The position numbers and the translations under genes are program-made. From NCBI GenBank assembly GCA_964526635.1, contig CAZGLR010000149.1:1-6914 (forward strand): a stretch of DNA of 6,914 nt, written 5' to 3'. The notes beneath the pieces are model-generated. The model was given only the letters and a program-made list of their open reading frames with translations, searched no databases and was not told the origin of the DNA. Origin of the DNA: CAZGLR01 sp964526635 (lineage in GTDB: Bacteria; Zixibacteria; MSB-5A5; GN15; JAAZOE01). Within the stretch, counting starts at the first letter, position 1. Each line of letters opens with the position of its first letter. Positions 1-6,343 of this stretch are shown here, one piece after another.

Positions 1-29
1 AAGCTCAGTTTCGTCAATTTATCAAAGCC

Positions 30-3000
30 TCAATGACAAGCTGGCTGGAAAAAGGACAAACCTGTCGGCGCCGGAACGACCCGTTCGGCAACCACCGACG
101 TATTGCCGCCATCGATTGCAATCGCTCCGGAAATATGCAAGTACCGATAGCCGCGAATAACCTCGGCAAACTTGTGATAGACATCGGGGAAGAGGACAAC
201 CTCGAAGGTATCATCCAGATCCTCAAAGGTCAGAAACACCATAGGCTCTTTTTTCTCGCGCGTCCTGATTCGCTTGACATCAACCAGCCATGCCGCGGCA
301 TTGAAGACCGCCCGGTCGCCATTCTGAAAACGATGAATACGCTCGGCCAGTTTCTCGCCTTTGAAAGCAGGCAAAATTTCCAGTGGATGGGCACTGGCCG
401 AGATTCCCAATACGTCTCGTTCATAACGAAAACGGTCATACTCCGAAATCGCGTTGAACCGGGGCAGCTTCTTCGCCCGCGGGATCATCATGCGGCCGCC
501 AAACAAGTCATCGCCATCACGCGATTTACCGCTCCGCGTCCCGCGCGATGGTCCCCCACGCAGGCGAAGCCGCCACAACAATCGCGAACGATCCTCTTCG
601 ATAGCATCAAATGACCCCGCCTTGATCAAATTCTCTGCCTCGATCTCCTGAAGGCGAACCCGCGACAGGAAATCATCGAAACTCGCATACGGCCGCCCGG
701 TCAGAACCTGGTTAATCGTATTGAACTCCAGTTCCCGCACCCGATCCAGCCCGAGATACAACGCATTATCGTGCAATGTCACATTCTCACCGCTGATATT
801 GATATCCGGCGGTTTGATAGCCAAACCCATCCGCCGCGCTTCCTCGATATACACATTCACCGGATAGTACCCGCCGCCGTTATTGATCACTGATTGAATG
901 AACACGTGCGGATAATGAACTTTGAAATACGCTGACTGATAAGCCAGAAAGGCATAAGTCGCGGCATGAGCTTTACAGAACCCGAAGCCGGCGAATTTCA
1001 TCAACAGTTGAAACACCCGCCCGGCTGTCTCGACCGAAACGCCATTGGCAATCGCGCCATCGAGAAAACGCTGAAACAATTGCCTGATGCGTCCCCTGGT
1101 GCGATCCTTGGTCATGGCACGGCGCAGCAAATCCGCTGCCGGCAGATTAAACCCGGCGATCTCACGCGCGCATAGCAACACCTGTTCCTGATATATAAAC
1201 ACCCCATGTGTTTCGGCCAGTACCTCCGCCAGTCGCCGATCGGGATAGCTGACTTCCTCGAGGCCGTGATGACGGTCCAGAAAATTCTTCTTCATTCCCG
1301 AATCCGATGCTCCCGGACGAATTACCGCCAGGGCCAGAGTGATGTCGTTTAACTCCATCGGTTGCAAATCGCGGAGCACCGCCCGCAGTCCCGGTGACTC
1401 GATCTGAAACGCTCCGATCGTTTTGCCCGAGCGCAGCAGATCATAGGTGGCGTCGTCATATTCGGGAATCTCGAAATCCGGACCATCGACCTGGCGGGCA
1501 TGCTCAAGGCAATCGACAATCACTGCAAAACCCCGCTGCCCCAGAATATCGATTTTGATCAAGCCCGTTTTTTCGGCCTGATACATATCGCATTGCGTAA
1601 TCACGATTCCCTTAGTTGCCCGTTCCAGCGCGACATAATCAGTAATCGGTCCTGGGGTAATCACAATCCCGCCGCAGTGAATCCCCAAATGCCGTGGAAA
1701 ATTATCCAGACGGCCCGCATCGATCAGGATTGGCCCGAAACGGCGCAAATCGGCCTGAAACGACGGCGGCAAATCTTTGACCGCCCTCTCGATCTCTCCC
1801 GGATTGACATGCGGCAGCCGTTTGGCAAAACGGTTGATTTCCTCCGGGTCGAGCCCGCGTGCTTTGGCGATTTCGCGCACCGCCATCCGTGCCCGAAAAC
1901 GGACATAGGTCGCCATCATCGCCACCCGATCGTGGCCATAGGTATCATAGATATAGTCGATGACATCATCGCGCCGCCGCCAGTCAATATCCAGATCGAT
2001 ATCCGGCGGATCGCTGCGGGCTTCGTTGAGGAACCGCTCGAAATATAGCTTCTCCCGGATTGGATCAACCTGGGTGATATCCAGCGAATACGCTACCAAT
2101 GATCCCGCCGCCGAACCGCGTCCAACTATGGGGAGACCTCTCTGGCGGCAATGATCCACAATCCCCGACACGATCAGAAAATAATCGGTGAACCCGGTCC
2201 GGGCGATGACCTCCAGTTCGAAATCAAGACGGGCCTGATATGCTCCACCGATGTGGCCCTTTTTCTTCGCGAGGCTGTCGCACACTTTTTGCCGTAACTG
2301 TTCGGCCTTGTCGCCATCGATGCCCGGATGCTCCGGCAGATGCCACCGATGCGGCGGGAAATTCACCTGGCACCGCTGGCCCAGAATATGCGCCTCGGCG
2401 ACCGCTTCCGGGATATGGCGAAAGCGCCTTGTGACTTCACTTCGATCCGGGAAAAAGCCCATCAGGTCATCGCCGGGGGTGCCATTGAGATCCTCGACCA
2501 GAGCGTTGACATCGATTGCCCGCAGCAGGCGATGGAAGCGATAGTCCTCGCGTTCTAAAAAACTCACCGAGGGACTCGCCACCGGGCGGACGCCATACTC
2601 AACCACTATCTGTTCCACGCGGCGATCCTCGCGGCCCGACAGGGCCAGATAAATGTCGCTGCCGTATATCTCGCGCAGTTGCCCGAAATCGCAGCCCACT
2701 GGCGCCAGACAAAGGACACTATCGCGATGATTGGCCAGATCAGCCGGAGAGACCATATCCGCAAGTTGCCGCAACGTCACCAGGCGGCACAAATTCTGAT
2801 AGCCGCCATAATCGGCTGCGATCAGATGCAACTGGCCCAACTCGGTCGTCAGCCGTATGCCCAGAAGCGGGTTAATCCCGGCATCGCGGCACCCGCGATA
2901 AAAATCAGTTGCGGCATAGAGATTGTCATTGTCGGCCAGCCCGAGATGCTCCACGCCACAGGCGGCGGCCCGCTCGATCAACTGCTCCGGGAAGGCGGTC

Positions 3001-3050
3001 CCCCAGAGCAGCGAGAAATTACTTCGACAAGCCGGGAGTGCGTAGCTCAT
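30..3050 (-). CDS. dnaE: DnaE-type DNA polymerase III alpha subunit, probably an error-prone (DnaE2/ImuC-like) second copy
   Basis: C-family DNA polymerase of 1006 residues; adds dNTPs to a primer, here probably in lesion bypass with the upstream DinB. Seen: N-terminal PHP-like domain (about 1-240) beginning SNFSLLWG, close to the SNFSFLxGAS form of DnaE2 from memory; glycine-rich GRGSAAGS (310-317); PPDIDLD (348-354) with catalytic Asp350 and Asp352; third catalytic Asp501 in IKIDILG; HLGIHCGGIVI (454-464); FCKAHAATYAFLAYQSAYFK (691-710); HhH-like region about 760-815; Arg/Gly-rich linker 826-865; OB-fold about 912-990. The PHP metal ligands are gone: the HxH motif is A7-C-R9 and the TDHGNL-type motif reads ADNDNL, so PHP exonuclease activity is unlikely. 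It is shorter than replicative DnaE (about 1160 in E. coli) and ends after the OB fold, leaving no tau-binding domain. A possible clamp motif is GDDLF (846-850), without the usual Gln. The ATG lies inside dinB with no clear Shine-Dalgarno, suggesting translational coupling. Family certain; the error-prone role is inferred from domain loss and neighbour. Only 29 bases follow the stop in the window, with no terminator visible. Confidence 0.93.
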   Translation of the reverse strand: MSYALPACRSNFSLLWGTAFPEQLIERAAACGVEHLGLADNDNLYAATDFYRGCRDAGINPLLGIRLTTELGQLHLIAADYGGYQNLCRLVTLRQLADMVSPADLANHRDSVLCLAPVGCDFGQLREIYGSDIYLALSGREDRRVEQIVVEYGVRPVASPSVSFLEREDYRFHRLLRAIDVNALVEDLNGTPGDDLMGFFPDRSEVTRRFRHIPEAVAEAHILGQRCQVNFPPHRWHLPEHPGIDGDKAEQLRQKVCDSLAKKKGHIGGAYQARLDFELEVIARTGFTDYFLIVSGIVDHCRQRGLPIVGRGSAAGSLVAYSLDITQVDPIREKLYFERFLNEARSDPPDIDLDIDWRRRDDVIDYIYDTYGHDRVAMMATYVRFRARMAVREIAKARGLDPEEINRFAKRLPHVNPGEIERAVKDLPPSFQADLRRFGPILIDAGRLDNFPRHLGIHCGGIVITPGPITDYVALERATKGIVITQCDMYQAEKTGLIKIDILGQRGFAVIVDCLEHARQVDGPDFEIPEYDDATYDLLRSGKTIGAFQIESPGLRAVLRDLQPMELNDITLALAVIRPGASDSGMKKNFLDRHHGLEEVSYPDRRLAEVLAETHGVFIYQEQVLLCAREIAGFNLPAADLLRRAMTKDRTRGRIRQLFQRFLDGAIANGVSVETAGRVFQLLMKFAGFGFCKAHAATYAFLAYQSAYFKVHYPHVFIQSVINNGGGYYPVNVYIEEARRMGLAIKPPDINISGENVTLHDNALYLGLDRVRELEFNTINQVLTGRPYASFDDFLSRVRLQEIEAENLIKAGSFDAIEEDRSRLLWRLRLRGGPSRGTRSGKSRDGDDLFGGRMMIPRAKKLPRFNAISEYDRFRYERDVLGISASAHPLEILPAFKGEKLAERIHRFQNGDRAVFNAAAWLVDVKRIRTREKKEPMVFLTFEDLDDTFEVVLFPDVYHKFAEVIRGYRYLHISGAIAIDGGNTSVVAERVVPAPTGLSFFQPACH

Positions 3051-4230
3051 AGCCGGTTGTTTTCTTGTTATAGAGATTCTGCATGGATATCGTGCGCCCG
3101 GTGGTCACCGCCAGAAATCCATAGCGATTGCGAATTTCGTCGATACTCCCCAGCAGCCGTTCGTTCTTTTCGGTGTGGTCGAGAATAAAGGACTCCGCCC
3201 GGGCGGCATTCTTGAGATTCGATACCATGACGCCGACAAACCTGATCCCTTTGCGCCGCCGATGCAGGGTCGTGAACATATGCTGCGCCCGCTCATACAG
3301 AATTTTCTCATCCCAGGTGGGGGAGACAGTGGCGTGGCCCTCGATCTGCTCGAAATCGTTGTAACGGAATTTGACTGTCAGGCGGCACGTCTTCTTGTGA
3401 ATATCGCGAAGCCGTCGGCAGGCCCGTTCCAGCAGGTAGTAGAAATGCGCCAGTAACAGATCACGGTCGGTCAAATCTTCCGATAAGCCCGTCTCGCGAT
3501 TGATGGAGCGTATCGCCGAGAAATCGCGGATCAGGGGGCCGTCCTCGCCGAAAGCGTACGATGCAAACTTGCGGCCATTGCGCCCGAAGACAGTAATCAG
3601 GTATTCCTCCGGAATGCGCTGCAGGTCACCGATCGTCTTGACACCCATCTCGTTGAGGATCCGTTTGTTAACCCGTCCCACGCCGGGGATTTTCTCGACC
3701 GGCAATGGCGCCAGCCACTCAGCCTCGGTGCCCGGCTCGACAATCGTCAGATTGTCCGGCTTGATAATCTCCGATGATATCTTCGCGACAACTCGCGACG
3801 TCGCCACCCCGACCGAGGTGGAAAAATCTAATTTTTCGCGCACGACCCGTTTGATCCGCTGAGCCAGCTCCAATGGCGTCCCGAATTGCCGTTCGAGGCC
3901 GGAAATCTCAAGGCAGGCTTCATCGGGCGAAATCTGATCGACGCGCGGCGTATGGTCCCGCAGGATGTCCATAAACTGCTCGGAATACTGCTCATAGGTG
4001 TGCCAGTCGCCCTTGAGATAGACACCATCGGGCAGAATCCTGGCCGCTTCGTAGAAGTTGGTGCCCATGCGGATGCCGTATTTTCGCGCCTCATAGCTGG
4101 GGCAATAGACAATCCCGCGATCGTATTTTTCGCCGCCGATCATGACCGGTCGGCCTTTGAGCGCGCGATTTATCGACTGCTCGACCGAGGCCAGAAAGGC
4201 ATCGACATCTATGTACAGATACAGCGCCAT
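3019..4230 (-). CDS. dinB: Y-family DNA polymerase IV (DinB-like), catalytically intact
   Basis: Translesion DNA polymerase of 403 residues that copies past damaged template bases without proofreading. Seen: palm motif YIDVDAFLASVEQ (6-18) with catalytic Asp8; SPDEACLE (101-108) with Asp103 and Glu104, the same numbering as E. coli DinB; finger motif YEARKYGIRMG (46-56); SVGVATSRVVAKISSEIIKPD (139-159); thumb HhH LPVEKIPGVGRVNKRIL (176-192); little-finger domain about 237-345. All three metal-binding acids are present, which argues against ImuB, whose active site is lost. Residue 13, normally the aromatic steric gate after Phe12, is Leu. The C-terminal tail has no canonical QLxLF clamp motif; QNLY (384-387) is a weak candidate. 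The start is fixed by the palm motif: the next upstream ATG (4249-4247) is out of frame. No Shine-Dalgarno is visible just before the ATG. The gene overlaps dnaE by 32 nt in another frame. Family assignment is firm; exact subfamily is not. Confidence 0.95.
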   Translation of the reverse strand: MALYLYIDVDAFLASVEQSINRALKGRPVMIGGEKYDRGIVYCPSYEARKYGIRMGTNFYEAARILPDGVYLKGDWHTYEQYSEQFMDILRDHTPRVDQISPDEACLEISGLERQFGTPLELAQRIKRVVREKLDFSTSVGVATSRVVAKISSEIIKPDNLTIVEPGTEAEWLAPLPVEKIPGVGRVNKRILNEMGVKTIGDLQRIPEEYLITVFGRNGRKFASYAFGEDGPLIRDFSAIRSINRETGLSEDLTDRDLLLAHFYYLLERACRRLRDIHKKTCRLTVKFRYNDFEQIEGHATVSPTWDEKILYERAQHMFTTLHRRRKGIRFVGVMVSNLKNAARAESFILDHTEKNERLLGSIDEIRNRYGFLAVTTGRTISMQNLYNKKTTGYELRTPGLSK

Positions 4231-4282
4231 ATGTATATATTAACGCCATAACCTGCACAAATGTACATCACATTTTGAGTCT

Positions 4283-4303
4283 TACTGATTTATAGCGACA
4301 GTG
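4283..4303 (-). promoter_or_regulatory. Candidate dinB -10 element overlapped by an ACTG/CAGT dyad
   Basis: On the minus strand TATAAA (4294-4289) lies about 60 nt before the dinB ATG. It has no good -35 at 17 nt (CTTCGG, 4317-4312). The same spot carries a dyad, ACTG (4284-4287) and CAGT (4299-4302), separated by 11 nt. This recalls the gammaproteobacterial LexA box (CTGT-N8-ACAG), but one half-site base and the spacing are off by one. It may be an SOS-type operator over the promoter, or chance. Weak support. Confidence 0.2.
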
Positions 4304-4354
4304 GTACCTGCCCGAAGGGTGGGTTTATATTTCAGGCACTCGAGGATGCCTTTT

Positions 4355-4402
4355 CATAAAAAATAAAAATTTCGTGGCTGGCGGACGTCCCCGTCCGCCA
4401 GC
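4355..4402 (-). terminator. Possible intrinsic terminator for the exchanger transcript
   Basis: Read on the minus strand, an 11-bp perfect stem (4402-4392 with 4387-4377, four-base loop) is followed after seven bases by a T-rich tract (TTTTT at 4369-4365 and TTTTTT at 4363-4358). The stem is strong and GC-rich, but the gap before the T run is longer than in a textbook rho-independent terminator. The place, after the exchanger and before dinB, fits. The hairpin is also one copy of a repeated palindromic unit, so termination may be a secondary use. Confidence 0.4.
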
Positions 4403-4438
4403 GATCATGATTGGCGCACGCGGACGTACGCCAATCAC
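4377..4438. repeat. Tandem pair of REP-like palindromic units, 33-bp period
   Basis: Two 22-nt palindromes start at 4379 and 4412. Each has a left arm TGGCGxACG, a four-base loop and a right arm CGTyCGCCA. In copy 1 x/y is G/C, making a perfect stem that extends to 11 bp (4377-4402), with loop TCCC. In copy 2 x/y is C/A, a single mismatch, with loop CGGA and outer pairing extended by TTGGCG/CGCCAA and flanking bases (4408-4416 with 4429-4437). The arms are conserved while all four loop bases differ, as expected of REP-type elements kept for their structure. Whether copies occur elsewhere in the genome cannot be seen here. Confidence 0.7.
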
Positions 4439-4444
4439 GAATGC

Positions 4445-4467
4445 AGCCCACGACTGGGTCGTGGGCT
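4445..4467. repeat. Perfect 10-bp hairpin, third in the cluster
   Basis: The left arm AGCCCACGAC (4445-4454) and right arm GTCGTGGGCT (4458-4467) are perfectly complementary around a TGG loop. There is no T tract on either side, so it is not by itself an intrinsic terminator. Its core word CCCACGAC recurs at 4594-4601, which links this hairpin to the larger inverted repeats downstream. Confidence 0.75.
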
Positions 4468-4601
4468 TGAAAAGATGATGAGCTAAATGTGAATTACATC
4501 AAGATCAGAATATTGGATGAAAGTCAGAGTAACCGTGATTCGGGCTTTGGTATAGCTGTCGGTAATGCACCATCAGCTCATCTTGGATATAATCCCACGA
4601 C
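4458..4601. repeat. Imperfect inverted repeat with about 27-bp arms
   Basis: Arm 4458-4484 begins GTCGTGGG and ends GATGAGCT. The reverse complement of arm 4575-4601 begins and ends the same way, and 20 of 27 positions match by eye without gaps, with mismatches confined to the middle. The 90-bp spacer (4485-4574) shows nothing recognisable. The outer word of the left arm is also the right arm of the hairpin at 4445-4467, so the two structures would compete in RNA. Confidence 0.5.
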
Positions 4602-4705
4602 TTCGGCCTGATGAAAAGAGATATATCAACGCGGCGGTCCTGGCAATTGATATGGCTGCTGCCAATTAATGGACAAGGCCGTCTCTTCATCAGCCTCGTA
4701 GTGGG
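4594..4705. repeat. 112-nt imperfect inverted repeat (foldback-like)
   Basis: The outer arms are CCCAC (4594-4598) with GTGGG (4701-4705). The main arms are GGCCTGATGAAAAGAGA (4605-4621) with TCTCTTCATCAGCC (4682-4695), matching apart from three extra bases. Inner pairings are CGGC/GCCG (4632-4635 with 4678-4681), GTCC/GGAC (4637-4640 with 4671-4674) and TGGCA/TGCCA (4641-4645 with 4660-4664). Together they could fold into one long interrupted hairpin. It sits 32 bp past the exchanger stop. It could be a decayed foldback element, a structured 3' UTR or a small RNA; the sequence does not decide. Confidence 0.5.
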
Positions 4706-4736
4706 CGACAGGTTGAGTTAATTTTGGGTCTACTTC

Positions 4737-5951
4737 CTACCCCTTCTCGCCGATGCCCAGCGCTGTCTTGAAGGCCGGGATCAGTTCCCTGCGATGCAGG
4801 ATATGGAAAAACACCGCCAGCACAATATAAATCGCCGCCACTTCCATACGAATCTCGGCAAACACCAACTGCGCCCCAAACAAGGTAAATAACAACATCC
4901 CGTGAACCCGATTGAACTTCAACGCCACCAGTATCGCCACTGCGAAAATCGACTGCGCCGAGGTGAGATACAACTCATGATCCTGCAGCGTATCCAGCAC
5001 AAACGGCCGAATTGACTGCCCGGAAATAGCATACACCAGCGGAATCGTCCCCACCAAAAGTGTCCATTGATTGACTTTCGATGAAATAAGCACGCGCAAC
5101 GATGAACTGGCGTGCCCGCGCAGCGCCCATGTCGCCGCCACGATAAACTCCGGAGCTTCCGAGGCAATCGGCGCGAGCCATTGGATAAGGAAGAATTCAT
5201 TGATATTCAAAAACTTGCCGGTTTCGATCAGCGATTCGGCAAATGGCTCCGCGACAATAAAAATCACCGCGCCGGCATACAAAAACAAAACCGCCGTCGA
5301 AATCCGCCGGCCGGTTCTGCCCATATTTCCCAGAATCCGTACCGGGCCGACTACTTCGGGTTCGACGGTCTCCATCTGCGACGCCCGCCGCGTATATAGT
5401 GCAAACAATGTCACCAGAATCAGGGTATCAAACAGGTTCAGACTGCCCTTCAGCGGGATCGTGAACGAGTAGATGGTCGCCATGGCCAGGTAGAAAATTT
5501 CCACCCGCTGGGATTTGTCGAGGATGATGGCTGTTTTCTTTTTGGCCATCACAAACAAAAACAGGACAAGTGGCCAGCCCAGGCCGACCAGAATACGGTT
5601 GGCGCCGGTCATGTTGGCGATGGCATATTGAGCCTGCGCGGGATCATGGGCCGCTTTCCAGGTGAAGACAAAATCGACAGCATATTCCGGCAGCACTGCA
5701 ATCAGCGCCAGAATCGCCACGGCCAGCGACTCGGAAATTTCAATCTGGGCCGCCTCGGCTCCCCACGACAGCAAGAACGCCGCCCCGAAAATCGCGCCAC
5801 CAAAGATAAGGGCGCTGACAAACGGCGGAATATGGAAATGGAGATAGGCCTGCAGCACGCCCGGCAGGCACACCACAAAGCCGAAAATTAAAAGCGCATA
5901 ATGAATGCCGTGTACGGTATAAGTCTGTTCGCGCTTTCGTTCCTCACTCAT
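4737..5951 (-). CDS. Sodium/calcium exchanger (CaCA) family membrane antiporter
   Basis: Integral inner-membrane cation antiporter of 404 residues, expected to expel Ca2+ (or a similar cation) in exchange for Na+ or H+. Seen: about 11-12 hydrophobic segments (near residues 17-37, 43-64, 77-98, 116-135, 150-167, 172-187, 217-236, 252-276, 296-310, 328-345, 350-364, 369-384) and a soluble loop at 188-216 splitting two halves. The two inverted alpha repeats are recognisable: alpha-1 LPEYAVDF (87-94) with Glu89 and Asp93, followed by ANMTGANRILVGLGW (112-126); alpha-2 APIASEAPEFIVAATWALRG (260-279) with Glu265 and Glu268, then SSKVNQWTLLVGTIPL (290-305). The GSN signature of typical family members is altered (TGAN in alpha-1, SKVNQW in alpha-2), so ion choice cannot be read. 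There is no cleaved signal peptide; the N-terminus is charged. The Shine-Dalgarno is weak (GCGGG). It lies 48 bp after the STAS gene with no terminator between, so co-transcription is likely. Length is usual for the family. Ion specificity is unresolved. Confidence 0.85.
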   Translation of the reverse strand: MSEERKREQTYTVHGIHYALLIFGFVVCLPGVLQAYLHFHIPPFVSALIFGGAIFGAAFLLSWGAEAAQIEISESLAVAILALIAVLPEYAVDFVFTWKAAHDPAQAQYAIANMTGANRILVGLGWPLVLFLFVMAKKKTAIILDKSQRVEIFYLAMATIYSFTIPLKGSLNLFDTLILVTLFALYTRRASQMETVEPEVVGPVRILGNMGRTGRRISTAVLFLYAGAVIFIVAEPFAESLIETGKFLNINEFFLIQWLAPIASEAPEFIVAATWALRGHASSSLRVLISSKVNQWTLLVGTIPLVYAISGQSIRPFVLDTLQDHELYLTSAQSIFAVAILVALKFNRVHGMLLFTLFGAQLVFAEIRMEVAAIYIVLAVFFHILHRRELIPAFKTALGIGEKG

Positions 5952-5999
5952 AAGCCCGCTGCAATCACCACATTAAAAGGAAAAAATAGCCGGTATCAA

Positions 6000-6338
6000 T
6001 TACTTGAATTTTTCCATCGCTTCTTCCATCGAATCGGCGACATCAAACACCTCGGTTAACCGGGTGATAGTGATGATCTTGTCGATTTTTTCGGTCAAAT
6101 TGGCCAGCTTGAGTTCACCCTTTTGTTCTTTGAAGGTCGTCGAATGGTGAATCAGGCGGCCCAGCCCGGTGGAGTTGATCCAGTCGCATTTGGCCAGATT
6201 GATGATGGCTTTTCTCCGTCCCCGGCCCAGAATCGAGTACAGCTTTTCATCGAGAGGCGCGAAATCATCGCCGCCCATGATTTTACCCTGGACCTCGATA
6301 ACATCGACATCGCCTTGTTCGTAGTGTTTGAATTTCAT
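6000..6338 (-). CDS. Stand-alone STAS-domain protein, anti-sigma factor antagonist-like (SpoIIAA/RsbV type)
   Basis: Cytoplasmic regulator of 112 residues made of a single STAS domain. Family members bind a serine-kinase anti-sigma factor or another partner and are switched off by phosphorylation at the domain's conserved Ser/Thr. Seen: an N-terminal strand pair (VDVIEVQGKI, 11-20), a helix with LDEKLYSIL (29-37), KAIINLAKCDWINSTGLGRL (43-62) with Ser56-Thr57 at the usual phosphosite before GLG, and the C-terminal GELKLANLTEKIDKIITITRL (74-94) like RsbV GGSLKLENLSERL. Asn55 stands where many homologues have Asp. I chose ATG 6338-6336 because TGAGG lies five bases before it. A GTG at 6371-6369 would add 11 unconserved residues with no ribosome site. 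No kinase, phosphatase or sigma factor is present here. The next gene is the exchanger, so a role tied to transport or envelope state is possible but only inferred. Confidence 0.88.
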   Translation of the reverse strand: MKFKHYEQGDVDVIEVQGKIMGGDDFAPLDEKLYSILGRGRRKAIINLAKCDWINSTGLGRLIHHSTTFKEQKGELKLANLTEKIDKIITITRLTEVFDVADSMEEAMEKFK

Positions 6339-6343
6339 ATGTG

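Larger units (their letters stand above)
4231..4736. other. 506-bp intergenic region, palindrome-rich, no convincing gene
   Basis: This lies between the exchanger stop and the dinB start, both on the minus strand, so it should hold the 3' end of the exchanger transcript and the dinB promoter. From high to low coordinates it contains a large imperfect inverted repeat (4594-4705), a second inverted repeat sharing one arm with it (4458-4484 with 4575-4601), three consecutive hairpins (4377-4467), an AT-rich tract (4351-4372) and a short dinB leader. A 61-codon minus-strand reading frame (4690-4505) exists, but it runs through the inverted repeats, resembles no family I know and is not called as a gene. 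No tRNA, CRISPR or known riboswitch pattern was recognised. Confidence 0.7.

Noticed and set aside
33..614. Long plus-strand open frame of 193 codons
   Set aside because: It is antisense to the conserved C-terminal part of the DnaE protein, and its translation is low-complexity and unlike any family. The other plus-strand frames over dnaE, dinB and the exchanger were dropped for the same reason.
3019..4230. ImuB identity for the Y-family protein
   Set aside because: ImuB lacks the catalytic acids; this protein has Asp8, Asp103 and Glu104 and a normal DinB thumb motif.
4334..4354. Hairpin AGGCA/TGCCT followed by TTTT on the plus strand
   Set aside because: The stem is only five base pairs with an eight-base loop, and no plus-strand gene ends here, so it is not called a terminator.
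4505..4690. 61-codon minus-strand frame, with GAGG three bases before its ATG
   Set aside because: The ribosome spacing is too short, the product resembles nothing I know, and the frame runs through two inverted-repeat systems. It is better explained as non-coding or as a relic.
4608..4694. CTGATGA on both strands (4608-4614 plus, 4694-4688 minus), suggesting a hammerhead ribozyme core
   Set aside because: The required GAAA segment and the three-stem arrangement are missing on both strands. The word appears on both strands only because it lies in the inverted-repeat arms.
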